A stretch of DNA of 64,000 bases, taken from the NCBI RefSeq assembly GCF_030265065.1, contig NC_080410.1:21434898-21498897 (forward strand), in the 5' to 3' direction. Made by a program: the position numbers and the translations under genes. The stretch comes from Corythoichthys intestinalis (Eukaryota > Chordata > Actinopteri > Syngnathiformes > Syngnathidae). This document shows, piece by piece, positions 1 to 10,557 of the stretch. Positions within the stretch are counted from its first letter, which is position 1. Each line of letters starts with the position of its first letter. The notes below the pieces were generated by a model. It saw nothing but the letters and a program-made list of their open reading frames with translations. It was not told the origin of the DNA and made no database searches.

Positions 1-704
1 CCTTTGTTGGCAATGATGGAGGCCAAACGTTTTCTGTAACTCTTCACAAGCTTTTCACACACTGTTGCTGGTATTTTGGCCCATTCCTCCATGCAGATCT
101 CCTCTAGACCAGTGATGTTTTGGGGCTGTCGTTGGGCAACACGGACTTTCAACTACTTCCTCACCCCGTGGCGTCAAAATGATAACAAGAACGGTGAGCA
201 AAAATCCCAGAACCACACGGGGGGGACCTAGTGAATGACCTCCAGAGACCTGGGACATGCGGGGACTAGTCTGGCAGTGCAGGATTTGAGTCCCTGGAGG
301 CGCATTGTGTTACTGATAGTAGCCTTTGTTACTACCCAACGACAGCCCCAAAACATCACTGCTCTAGAGGAGATCGGCATCGGGGAATGGGCCAAAATAC
401 CAGCAACAGTGTGTGAAAAGCTTGTGAAGAGTTACAGAAAACGTTTGGCCTCCGTTATTACCAACAAATGGTACATAACAAAGTATTGAGATGAACTTTT
501 GGTATAGACCAAATACTTATTTTCCACCATGATTTGCAAATAAATTCTTTAAAAATCAAACAATGTGATTTTCAGTTTTTTTTTTTCCACATTCTGTCTC
601 ATGGTTGAGGTTCACCCATGTTGACAATTACAGGCCTGTCTAATATTTTCAAGTGGGAGAACTTTCACAATTAGTGGTTGACTAAATACTTATTTGCCCC
701 ACTG
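1..704. mobile_element. Scrambled Tc1-like transposon fragments ending in a 3' TIR
   Basis: Bases about 331-704 read as the 3' part of a Tc1-like transposase gene plus its terminal repeat; the right end reads 'tatttgccccactg' followed by TA at 705-706, the Tc1 target site. Bases 1 to about 165 carry the same C-terminal coding stretch on the opposite strand, running off the window edge. Between them, about 178-257 reads as the central transposase region in plus sense and about 258-330 as the following region in minus sense. No open transposase remains. The arrangement needs at least two inversions or a foldback event. The piece is long dead and has no coding capacity. Confidence 0.75.
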
Positions 705-706
705 TA

Positions 707-772
707 TATATATGTGTATATTTATATTTACACATATATATATATTTACGCACACATATATATATATATTAT
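707..772. repeat. TA/CA-rich microsatellite
   Basis: Alternating 'tatatatgtg' and 'cacatatata' stretches fill the gap between the Tc1 end and the next element. Confidence 0.8.
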
Positions 773-773
773 A

Positions 774-1627
774 CCCTAATTTTCGGACAATAAGCCGCTA
801 CTTTTTTCCCTCATTTTGAATCCTGCGGCTTGTAGTCCAGTGTGGCTTATTTGTTGATTTATTTGGGTTAATAGGTAACACTTTATTTGACAGCGGCATC
901 ATAAGACTGTCATAAGAACATCATAATTATGACATGACACAATCATGGGCATTACTGAATGCTTATGACAGATGTCAATATGTGTCATGTGGCATATTAT
1001 GTCACTAAATCCATTTATGTCCAGCTCAGATCTTTTATGTCCATTCAAAAGTGAGATAATTTGCTGGATGACACTAACTGACACCTATTATAAGCATTCA
1101 TTAATGCTTATGACAGTGTCATGTAATAATTATGACTGTCTTATGACAGTATTATGGCACCACTATGCAAGAAAATGTTACCAAATACCATGAATTAATG
1201 AAACAACTGGAACAGTAACTGAAGAAATAATTAGCACAGAACATGACTGTTATTTACATCTGTAGCGCCGCCATGCATGCTAGGAGGAATGTTGGATGAC
1301 AACAGTGTTGAGAGCAGGTGGCAGCAGAGGTTGACTGTCTACCCCAAGGAAGCAGTGATGGCCAAATGAAGCTTTTAGTGACAATAAGGCTTTGCAGCCA
1401 ATTGGTTCAAAGCTTAATGGTGGGTTATTTGGTCTCATGACAGTCTGCCATTGTCAAATGAAGTGTTACCAGTTAATATCTTTTGGTGTAAATATCCCGT
1501 AATACAATGAGGACAGCTGCGGCTTATAGTCCACTGCGGCTTATCTATGAACAAATGCCGTTTTCATGTCAAATTTGGTGGCTGGCGGCTTATAGTCAGG
1601 TGCACCTTATAGTCCAGAAATTACGGT
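774..1627. mobile_element. Non-autonomous DNA transposon (MITE) carrying a second nested element, copy 1
   Basis: The ends are imperfect inverted repeats: 'taccctaattttcgg' at the left and 'ccagaaattacggta' at the right, each followed inward by a 'cggcttatagtcc'-type motif. TA or a slightly longer AT-rich target may flank it. It has no coding capacity. A second copy lies at 43284-44055. Bases 874-1182 are a separate inverted-repeat element (next entry) present at the same place in both copies. The superfamily is not clear to me. Confidence 0.7.
874..1182. mobile_element. Nested foldback element 'ggtaacactttatttgacag' type
   Basis: It starts 'ggtaacactttatttgac' and ends 'gaaaatgttacc'. The two halves are rich in mutually complementary 'cataattatgacatgacac' and 'cttatgacagtgtcatg' motifs, so the single strand can fold on itself. 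It is embedded in the MITE at 774-1627, and the homologous piece is at about 43330-43610 in the second MITE copy. Confidence 0.65.
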
Positions 1628-2160
1628 ACATGTTTTCAGTTATTTCACCCTTTGTTTGCTGAGTACAGAATTCAACATGTGTTCATTTATTACCGTCAGA
1701 GAGAATTTACAATGTATGACGCATGAATGGGAAGGTGTGTCCAAACCTTTGGAAGTCAACTGCTCTACAAAGGGTCAAAGGTCTTAAGAGTTACCTTTTG
1801 AATAGCTGTTCACCTTAATGAGCTCACTGTGCTGACAGTTTAATAATGTGTGAGGAAAGGTATGGAAGTATGTTCATTTAATTAAAAAATGTATTGGGAT
1901 CAAATAATTTGAGTTAAATAATAATTTGGGATTTTTTCCCAACAGTCAAAAGAAAGAGCAGCATCATTTATCTCATTGCACTCTTCTCAGCCCTGTTGTC
2001 ATCCCTGGAGATCACCAGGGAAACATGAACTGTAAGCACACTTATTAGATCAAAACATTATGCCTCCTGCATTTGTATAATTGCATTATTGATCCAACAG
2101 TTGTAGCTGCACCGGGAAGTACAGAGATTACAGTCCACACAGGAAAGAGAAAAACAGGAT
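1628..2160. other. Intergenic, nothing recognised
   Basis: AT-rich sequence with no open frame of note, no tRNA-like boxes and no similarity to other parts of the window that I could see. Confidence 0.5.
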
Positions 2161-2184
2161 GACTTTTATCAAAAGCGTTAAGAG

Positions 2185-2810
2185 ATGTGCTCTCTTAAAA
2201 TACATGTGCTACTGTATCTATATGGTACTGTATATATGATTGTTTATAAATACAGAAAATACATGCTTGATTTGTTAGATTCCTATGAATCAACTAGATC
2301 CCTAAGGTCGTCTGGAACTGGTCTTCTGTATGTTCCAAGATCAAGAACCAAGCACGGTGAGGCAGCATTTAGTTATTATGCTCCTCACCTCTGGAACAAC
2401 TTAATTGAAGGTCTGAAGTATGCTCAAACTGTTATGTTAGCTCCTTTAAACTAAAAACGCTAAAAATGCTTTTTATTTTTACACAGCATATCCATAACTG
2501 TCTATATATTTCAAGCTATTTACTTTCTATTCCTCTTGTGCTTTATCTTCTTTGCTGATTTTAATTATTATTAGTAGTATTAGTAGTAGTAGTAGTAGCA
2601 GAAGTAGTAGTTTTTTTTTTTTAATTCTATTTGTGATTAAATATGATGTTTATGAACAATTTTATTTCCTGCTTCGATTGTCTGTGTTTTTACGTTCTAT
2701 TGATTTAATGTTATTTTTATGATCTTCATGTGATGTAAAGCACTTTCAATTGCCTTGTGTTGAATTGTGCTATATATATATATAAATGTGCGTTGCCTTG
2801 CCCTTGCCTT
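2185..2810 (+). mobile_element. LINE L2-type 3' end, copy 1
   Basis: Bases 2260-2453 encode the typical C-terminal tail of CR1/L2-group reverse transcriptases: 'TRSLRSSGTGLLYVPRSR' followed by 'AAFSYYAPHLWNNL'. The 3' UTR follows, ending in 'gtaaagcactttcaattgcc' and 'tgtgctatatata', then a short 'ccttgccttgcc' tail. Everything 5' of the tail is missing, which is usual for LINE copies. A second 3' UTR copy is at 27160-27475. Confidence 0.8.
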
Positions 2811-3152
2811 TTTAAATTATGCACATCTCTGATTTTGTGTTTATTGTGCAGTAATCTAATTGTAACATGTATTTGGTATATGTTTTGGTGCATTTTTATG
2901 CCTTCTAAAGATTCATGTCTGAATTTTGGGGGCTTGGAACGGATTAGGGCATTTACATGGGAAATGGATCTCTACTTCCTGAATTTTTCCAAAGAAAGTT
3001 CCAAAACTACTTCCAGAACCAATTTATTTCGTAAGTAGAAGTAGTATGTAAACTCAACTTTAATTTTGTTAGCTATGTAACGTTTTAGAATGACATTACT
3101 TATGTTACGTGTTTATAGACAGCGCAGATACCTTATCAGGACTGATCAAATT
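2811..3152. other. Intergenic, nothing recognised
   Basis: AT-rich sequence; the short open frame 2757-3038 has no recognisable domain and overlaps the LINE tail. Confidence 0.5.
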
Positions 3153-4345
3153 ATAGTGTTCCCACATTTCAGAATGACCTCTATTTCTAGCTTGCTTGTA
3201 AATGATCAAACAAAATAGATTTCTCAGTAAGTCAACTGCAAAAACGCACACAAACCACAACAACACCTACCCGCAAATTTAACATTTGTTAGCGCAGTTA
3301 TGAAGTAATGAGATTCTATAATTCAAATCGCCTCAGCCAGTCACCTGTCAGAATTGAGACTGCCAGTGTCTTTGACCCACCTCATTGGATTATGATACTG
3401 ATATCTGTGTTTCATTCAAGAAATGAAGCAGTTCTTGTTTCATACGTCATATGTCATGTGATTTGAAGCAAGCTCCGGAGCAGTGGTTCAATATAGATAT
3501 ACGTCATCTGTTCGGAGCACGTTTCGAAGATTCAGTTTCAAGCTGACATCACTAGATTATACGTAATGTTCCCACATTTCAGAATGACCTCTCCTCCTAG
3601 CTTGCTCGTTAATGATCAAACAAAATAGATTTCTCAGTAAGTCACCTCAAAAACGCACACGAACCACAACGAGATCGACATGCAAATATAACATTTGTTT
3701 GCGCCGTTATGAAAAAATGAGATACTATAATTCAAATCGCCTCTGCCAGTCACTTGTCAGAATTGAGGCAGCCAGTCAGTGAACTGATAGGGGTGTTACA
3801 TTTAAGAAACGAAACAGTTCCCGTATCATACATCATATGTTACGTGATTTGAAGCAAGCTATGGAGCAGTGGTTCAATATAAATATACGTCATCGGTTCG
3901 GAGCACATTTCGAAGATTCAGTTTCACGCTGGCATCACTAGATTATAGTGCTCCCACATTTCAAAACGACCTCTCTTCCTAACTTGCTCGTTAATGATCA
4001 AGCAAAATTGATTTCTCAGTAAGTCAATTGCAAAAACGCACACGAACGACGACGAGATCGACCCGCAAATTTAATATTTGTTAGCGCCATTATAAAGTAA
4101 TGAGATTCTATAACTCAAATCGCCTCAGCCAGTCACCTGTCAGAATTGAGACTGCCAGTGTCTGTGACCAACCTCATTGGATTATGAACCGATAGGGGTG
4201 ATTCATTCAAGAAACAAAATTGTTCCGGTTTCATACGTCATATGTCATGTGATTTGAAGCAAGCTCCGGAGCAGCGGTTCAATATAAATAGACGTCATCG
4301 GTTTGGAGCACGTTTCGAAGATTCAGTTTCAAGCTGCCATCACAA
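3153..4345. repeat. Three tandem copies of a ~0.4-kb unit with TATA-like and CRE-like motifs
   Basis: Units begin at about 3153, 3557 and 3939, each with 'cccacatttcagaatgacct' or a close variant, and end in 'gattcagtttcaagctgcc' followed by 'atcactaga'. Divergence between units is moderate. Each unit carries, about 70 bases before its end, 'caatataaata' or a variant followed by 'acgtcat', resembling a TATA box next to a CRE half site. The array lies about 0.9 kb upstream of the first myadm-like coding exon. The 'catcacta' unit ends resemble the terminus of the hAT-like element near 41838, so the array could equally be tandem transposon ends. Confidence 0.75.
4281..4294 (+). promoter_or_regulatory. 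Possible TATA box plus CRE-like site in the third tandem unit
   Basis: 'aatataaatagacg' followed by 'tcatcgg' combines a good TATA-like core with a GACGTCA half site. A splice-donor-like 'ctttag|gtgagtg' lies at 4416/4417, about 110 bases downstream, so a non-coding first exon at about 4310-4416 leading to the coding exon at 5251 is possible. This is inference only. Confidence 0.3.
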
Positions 4346-5250
4346 CAACTAGGTCCAATATTCAAGAAAAGAAAAAAAAGGATTATTTGCACATTAAAAA
4401 TAAAAGTCAGCTTTAGGTGAGTGACACTGTTAACTAATCTAATCACTGACCCCGCCTCCTGCTCCTTTTGGGGTTGCGTGCAGACAGTAACTGCAGTCAG
4501 GGGGCGTCATTGCAATGCTAGGGGCACAAATTATAATAGTAGACAATCACTTGCGTGAATGCGCCCCTAGCAATTTGCTGCCCCAAGCAACCAGGAACCA
4601 CCATTGCCTGTAAGATCAATTTTTGTTTTTTCCTTCTCTTTTACAACTTATATCACACAAAACACATATGTTAATGTTGAAAACATGATACCAAATATTT
4701 AAAGTTGAAATCCTCCTGAAAAAAGGGCAAAGTATATAATCCTGGGTCACTTCCTGTATTTTTAGTCAAGCAAACAAAACAATTACAGTTGGTATTTTTC
4801 ATGATTTTTCAAAGCTTAGGCTATATTGGGTTACCACAAAATTGCCAAAACAGCTATTAATAAGACAACCCCATCATGAACAAAAAGATTTAATGGTGAA
4901 AGAAGCATGTGAGCTGTGTCATACTGGGTGGGAAACCATAAAGTGCAACTTCTGGACCATGACGATAAGCAAACAAAAGCTATCACTTCCCATGCAAACA
5001 TATTAGCTAATGTGACACACGTGCTCATCTAAGGTTGTTGTCAACCATTAGAGGACATAAAAATGGGCGCAGCCAGCGGAAAGGGTGTGGCAGTTTCATG
5101 TTCGCGTTTTTCTGTGTGGCTTCAGCTGTTGGGCTCCAGTAGGAGGCTGAGAGGTTGCCACTCACGCAAGTGTAAGTGGTTGGGTTAGTGTAGTTTAATA
5201 CTGTAGGATCATCTCGTAAATTGGACATAGATTTATAACAAATAGTCACT
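4346..5250. other. Upstream region of the first myadm-like gene
   Basis: No protein domain was recognised. A donor-like 'gtgagtg' lies at 4417. A good acceptor with a pyrimidine tract ('tttttctgtgtggcttcag') ends at 5125, so a 5' UTR exon may start at 5126 and run into the ATG at 5251. Short open frames here (4831-5453, minus) are shadows of the exon or chance. Confidence 0.4.
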
Positions 5251-5517
5251 ATGGTGACTGTTAACATCCGGGCGCTGACTTCGCCTGTGGGCATTGTGCG
5301 GATACTGGAGGTCATTTTTACATGTATCTCCTTCAGCCTAGCAGCATCGGTCATCACGTCCACAGATTCCTTCTGGACATTTTGCATGTTCACCTGGTGT
5401 TTATGCTTTGCCGTCACCATCCTCATACTCACAGTGGAGTTCTGTAATGTCAACGGCTCCCTTTATATCTCCTGGGATGACTTCACCACAGCCTTTGCCA
5501 TGTTGGCCACACTCATG
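5251..5517 (+). CDS. myadm: MYADM-like protein, first coding exon (residues 1-89)
   Basis: This exon starts at ATG 5251 and encodes the first part of a myeloid-associated differentiation marker protein, a MARVEL-domain protein with eight predicted membrane spans that in mammals acts at cholesterol-rich membrane domains and cell junctions. Visible hallmarks: 'ALTSPVGIVRILEVIFTCIS', then 'FSLAASV', then 'MFTWCLC' followed by a hydrophobic span and 'FTTAFAMLATLM'. Mammalian MYADM has the same order. The frame is open past 5517, but family similarity stops exactly at a donor, 'ctcatg|gtgcgt', in phase 0, and resumes at 11523 with no missing residue. With the second exon the protein is 286 residues, close to the 283 of the paralogue at 29427. 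The paralogue letter cannot be told. Confidence 0.85.
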
Positions 5518-6389
5518 GTGCGTATCCTTATTCTGAAATATTCATATCTGTCTTTGTTATCAGCCTTGTAGTTACTTGTTGTATGATACGTGTTAGGGGT
5601 GCAGAGTGCAGAGTACTACTGATTATCTGTGTTGATTAATTCATCCAGATGTCCATAAATTTACCTAAATCCTGAAAACATATTTGGTTTAAGTCTGTGA
5701 TTACCTATCAAGGTGATTTGGCCCACTTTAGGCACAGCTAGAGACCGTTAGGGGTAGCAATGGAAATTTCCAGATTTCACTTCCCCAAAATGATAATTCA
5801 TTTATTAAAAGACAAAAACATGTACTTGCTCATCCATCGACAGTACGCCAGCAATGTAAAGGCAAGTAAAATTTAATAATTAGAATTAAAATTTAAAAGT
5901 AGCAATCTAGTAGAATATACTAACTACAAGAAAGTTGAGACAGTTTTTTCAAGGAAGAAGGTTGCTTTGGACTGATGATGCTAACCATAGGTCAAAAGGG
6001 GGGATGAAGAAAAATAACAGCCAGCCAGCCAGGGAGAATAGTGGGGACGAGCGAGGGTCCCCATCCATCGTGTCGGCTGACAGCAGACATCTAAACAGCA
6101 TTCTTCCCTTCTGTCTGGCAATGGCCAGTAACTTAACAGACTCATGACCAAACAGAAAAACACTAGTCACTCCTCAGTTTCTAATTTCCATATTGGGGCT
6201 TACAACTCAGGTCAATCTATTAATCGCGGTTAAGGACAGTTACAGCCATAGGCAGAGTTTGACTTTTGTGGCAGGGGGGCAAAAACATGTTGATGACCCC
6301 GAAACGCAGTTTCAGCAATAAAATTAACTTACAAGATAAATGCTCGCTTAGTAGCTTAGCCCATGCTCATAAATACAGGCATCCGAACT

Positions 6390-6426
6390 GTATGTGTGTA
6401 CGTGCGTGCGTGTGTGAGCGCGTGCG
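6390..6426. repeat. TG/CG-rich simple repeat
   Basis: Run of 'tgtgtgtacgtgcgtgcgtg' type within repeat A. Confidence 0.7.
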
Positions 6427-6624
6427 TTTTTCCTAGTGGAGAAGAATATGGTACGCCCGTTGGTGGCTGTGTTGTACAACTGATGACTTTAGTGGGGAAA
6501 ATTGAAACTCCTCTCACCATTTTGCCGGTGCTCTCAAGCATTTAATGGTCCACATCTTCAATCCTTGGTTCTTGCTCAGTAGTCGTTGTTTCTTTTAAAA
6601 GCTTTGGTTTGAAAAAATGACATA

Positions 6625-7201
6625 CCATATTGGCCCGAATATAACACAGTGTTTTTTGCATTGAAATAGCACTGAAAAGAGGGGGTCGTCTTATATTCGC
6701 GGTCGTGACATTATACCCATTCACGACGCTAGATGGCGCCAGATATCATTGAAGCGATGTTCTGTCATGACGGATCTCAGCTACTCTCAAATTTAAAAAT
6801 TTTGCATTATTTTATTGCAATGTTTTTCCTTATTCAGATTTGTTTCAAGACTGCAATTACAGTTAGACTTCACTTTGATGGTTAATGCAGTTATTGCAAT
6901 TTTGTTGTTTTATCACAATAGATTGGTTTATTTACATTTCAAAAACCAGAAGCCATATATTTACGAATGTGATTGCACTTTAGTTTACATATTTAAATGT
7001 TCAGATATTAAGATCTGAATGAGGCAAAATAACATGCTTTTTCGCTCAAATATATTGTTATAATCATTCATTTAGGATGTACTGTAATTATTTGCTGTAT
7101 AAAAATTAATTTGGTGTTCAAAAAGTCTTATTCAAACTTGAGTCTTGAAAAAGAGGGTGTCGTCTTATAATCAGGGCCGTCTTATATTCGGGCCAATACG
7201 G
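6625..7201. mobile_element. MITE with 'tattggcccgaatataa' termini, copy 1
   Basis: The 577-bp element has inverted ends 'ccatattggcccgaatataa' and 'cttatattcgggccaatacg' plus one base, and is flanked by TA at 6623-6624 and 7202-7203. There is no coding capacity; the interior is AT-rich. The insertion-free homologous site is at 45315-45316 in repeat A copy 2. A second copy at 52442-53891 carries a Tc1 insertion. A TA duplication is compatible with the Tc1/mariner superfamily, though termini alone do not prove it. Confidence 0.75.
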
Positions 7202-7418
7202 TATATCCATTTTGCCTTTTCTGTCCTCAGGTGGTTTTGACTAAGCAAAGCAAATGACCATCTAAGGTGCTAGTCACATGATCTGTTCGAAAAATAGTTT
7301 TGGCTTGTTATAAAAATGTTTATATTTTTTGTTCATATAATTCTTTTTTTTGTTTGTTTGTTTTATTGCTCTGAAACTTTTATAGAAAACATTTTACCGG
7401 TCTAAGTCTTTATTTTAA

Positions 7419-8882
7419 AGAGCATACGACAGGAGAAAAAAAGTCTTAAATAACATTATTATACATTATACGAGAAATTAGTCTTTTAATCTGCCGGTTA
7501 GCCACGCCTACCATTATAGGGCTCTAGCGTCCCCAACAGGTGGATGACGTCAGCGGGAGACTGGGCTCATCAGTTTTACTATTCAGCCCATTGAGGGGGA
7601 ATTATTCAGAACGAGGAAAACGCGACAAAGAGAGCTGCAAAATGTCATTGTTTCAGTCTCTCTACTCCAATATTTTTACAGGATATTCTTTTTATCCAAG
7701 TATTTTTCCCCAATAACTAAATGAATGGCTTGAGAAGGACCAGTCAGCTCGTCGAGGGGGAACTATTCACAACGTGGAAAACACGACGAAGAGAACTGCA
7801 AAATGTCATTGTTTCTGTCTTTTTACTTCATTATTTTTACAGGATATTCTTTTTATCCAAGTATTTTCCCCAATTGCTAAATAAATGGTATGGTCATGAC
7901 AAATAACAGTCTTGTGCTAAATGGAATATGAAATAATAAAAATGCAGTTATTCAGGACGACATGGCAAAATTACTCCATAATGGTCAAAACTGTCGACTT
8001 CACCTTTACTGTCGCACCTCCCGAACGATATTTTATGACACCTAAATCGGACATTTAGGTTACAGGTTAGGTTATTTCCCTTCCCCGGCTTCGGAGAATG
8101 TAAACAAACCAAGAGGCATGACAGCTAGCCGACATGCTAACCCGAACCGAGTGATGTTTCAAAGTCTTCGAAGCGGAAAATCACACATAACTAGCCCGGA
8201 TTATTTGACATGACGACTGGGTTGTCGATTGTCTTCGCGGATCGGCAATCCGCCCGGAGGACAGCAATTTACAGTTCATTGTTGTGCAGCTAACGTGCAG
8301 CTAATGTGCATGTGGAGAGCTTTTTATATGCCTATCAATGATCAAACGTAGGTAGTCCTTTATTCAAAGAAAGTTTGTAGTGTTTACTTTGTAATCGCTG
8401 TATTAATATTTGACATAATACAAAACAAGATGTTTGCTCACTTCCTCGTAGGTCCAATGGTCCCACAGTAGTAGAGCTTGTTTTGGCCAATATCCACGGT
8501 GAATGGGAATCTTTTGAAACTCCAAAAAGGCGCACACGCCTCTCCCTCATAAAGCAAGATTTTTCTGCAGCCGTTTGGCTGGCGTAATGCGAAAAATAAA
8601 CGTATTAATCCGCAAAATCAGCTGAATCCTTAGTCCTCATACACAACAGTACGGCTGTTTAGTGAAATGGACGCCTTCACCTGTACTCGTCAAAGCGCCC
8701 TCCTCCTCAATGGAAGACCGAAGCCGGAAGTCAATCATTTTCATGGCGCGGGATTCAAACAACTAAATAAATATAGCGATTGCTTCCACACACATCCAAG
8801 CGGTCCATATCATTCAGGAATCAGGAGCATAAAATATCGCGTGTATTATGAAATAAACATGCTTTTTCATGTCACATGCACT
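7419..8882. mobile_element. piggyBac-like non-autonomous element, first of a tandem pair
   Basis: It is flanked by TTAA at 7415-7418 and 8883-8886. The ends 'agagcatacgacaggagaaa' and 'tttttcatgtcacatgcact' are imperfect inverted repeats. TTAA target plus this layout points to the piggyBac superfamily. There is no transposase. Bases 7601-7734 and 7755-7888 are a tandem duplication of about 135 bases. Much of the interior is shared with the neighbour at 8887 and with a 5'-truncated copy at 36786-37876. Confidence 0.7.
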
Positions 8883-8886
8883 TTAA

Positions 8887-10557
8887 ACTGCCTATGACAG
8901 GATAAAAAAAGTCTTAAATAGCCTTATTATATGAATTAGAATCATATATTGAGACAATTCAACTATATACAACAATTAGACAAAGCTTAGATGACGATAA
9001 ATTAGTCTTTTAATATGCCGCTTACCCACGCCTGTCATTATAGCACTCTAGCGTCGACAGCTGGAGGAAGACGTCGGCAGGGTCACGATTTCAACTAATT
9101 TAGAATTTAGCCTCATTCTGAAAGATTCAGAATGAGGAAAATACGACACAAAGCAGCAAAATGTCATCATTGTTTCAATCTCTCAACTCCAATATTTTTA
9201 CAGGATATTCTTTTTATCTTAGTATTTTTCGCAATTCCTAAATAAATGAAATATTAAAGATGCATTTATTCAGTACGACATGGCAAAATTACTCCATAAC
9301 GGTCAAAACTATCGGCTTCTTGCACCTCGCGAACGATATTTTATGCCACCGGAGTTAGTTCGGCTTTTGTCATTTCCCTGCCCAGGCTTCGGAGAGCTTA
9401 AAAAAACCAGGAGGCGTGACAGCTAGCCGACATGCTAACCCGAACGTCATTCCCCTGCTGCGGTCAGGAGAGCTCGTTTGCCAGGGAAGCAGCTGGAGAA
9501 AGACCGCCGGACAAACTGGCCGACATCGGAGGAGCGCTTAGCTGCCCGAGTATAGTGGTCTATTGCCAGGGTTCTGCCAAATTTTGCATCCCTATAATAT
9601 TTTGCTCCCAAGGCTGTTGTTGTTGTGAATAAGCCCTCTTTTACATTCAGTTGGACTCTCAATGTTATCCACAGGTGCTAAATAATAAAGTAACATTGTA
9701 AGCATACTTGTTCAACACGAATATAGCGTAAATTAATGCTTAACTACTCAGCGAAGACGTAAACAGTGAGAGCGTCGTGCAGTTGTGTGCAACTAACATG
9801 GCAGGATGTGTCTGATGAGAACTTTTCTACATGTCTGTCCATGATCATAGTAAATATTCCTTTATTTAAAAAAAGTTTGTAATGTTTACTTTGTAATCAT
9901 TCGCGGCCATTTTTACCACAAAGTTGCAATTTCTGATGGGGTGCAAAATTTGACAGAACACCGGGCACACGAAGAGGGCAATAAGCCGAGTATAGCGCTC
10001 TCCCGGCGGGCAAAGGAAGAGGACCAAGGGGGGTGTGCGACAAGCCGCCGGTCATCGGCCGGGTGGCATTCTCAGCGGACAAGGACTATTGTCAGCCACA
10101 AAATGCAAGCCACCTCTGTATTAAAACGCGTGCCATGATCCCAGTATTTGACATTACACAACACACGATGTTTACTCACTTCCTCGTAAATCCAATGGTC
10201 CCACAGTTGTCGGACTTGTTTTGGCCAATCTCGGGGTGGGGCTTTTTGAAACAAAACCCTGCAGCACATTTGGCTGGCGTGATGAGAAAAATAAACGAAT
10301 TAATCCGCAAAATCAGCTAAATCCGCAGTCCATCTGCATGCTATAAAGCAATGCTGTATTGTGAGATGCTGACCCAGATGACATGACATTCGGATTCCTC
10401 CTCAAAAAAGGAAGTTATTCATTCTCATGGCGCAGCATTGAAAAAATTGAATAAATAAAAAAATCGCTCACACGCACATCCAAGCGGTCCATTTCATTCA
10501 GGAGCATAATATCGCGTGAAATATGAAATAAACATGCTTTTTTTTGTCATAAGCACT
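8887..10557. mobile_element. piggyBac-like non-autonomous element, second of a tandem pair
   Basis: It shares the TTAA at 8883-8886 with its left neighbour and has TTAA at 10558-10561 on the right. It starts 'actgcctatgacaggataaa' and ends 'tttgtcataagcact'. The first 500 bases and last 400 match the neighbour, while the middle (about 9445-10080) is different and includes an imperfect inverted repeat around 'tctgccaaattttgcatccc' and its complement near 9935. No transposase was seen. Confidence 0.7.

Noticed and set aside
3153-4345. CRISPR-like or satellite array
   Set aside because: Three units of about 0.4 kb with moderate divergence and no spacer structure; eukaryotic context.
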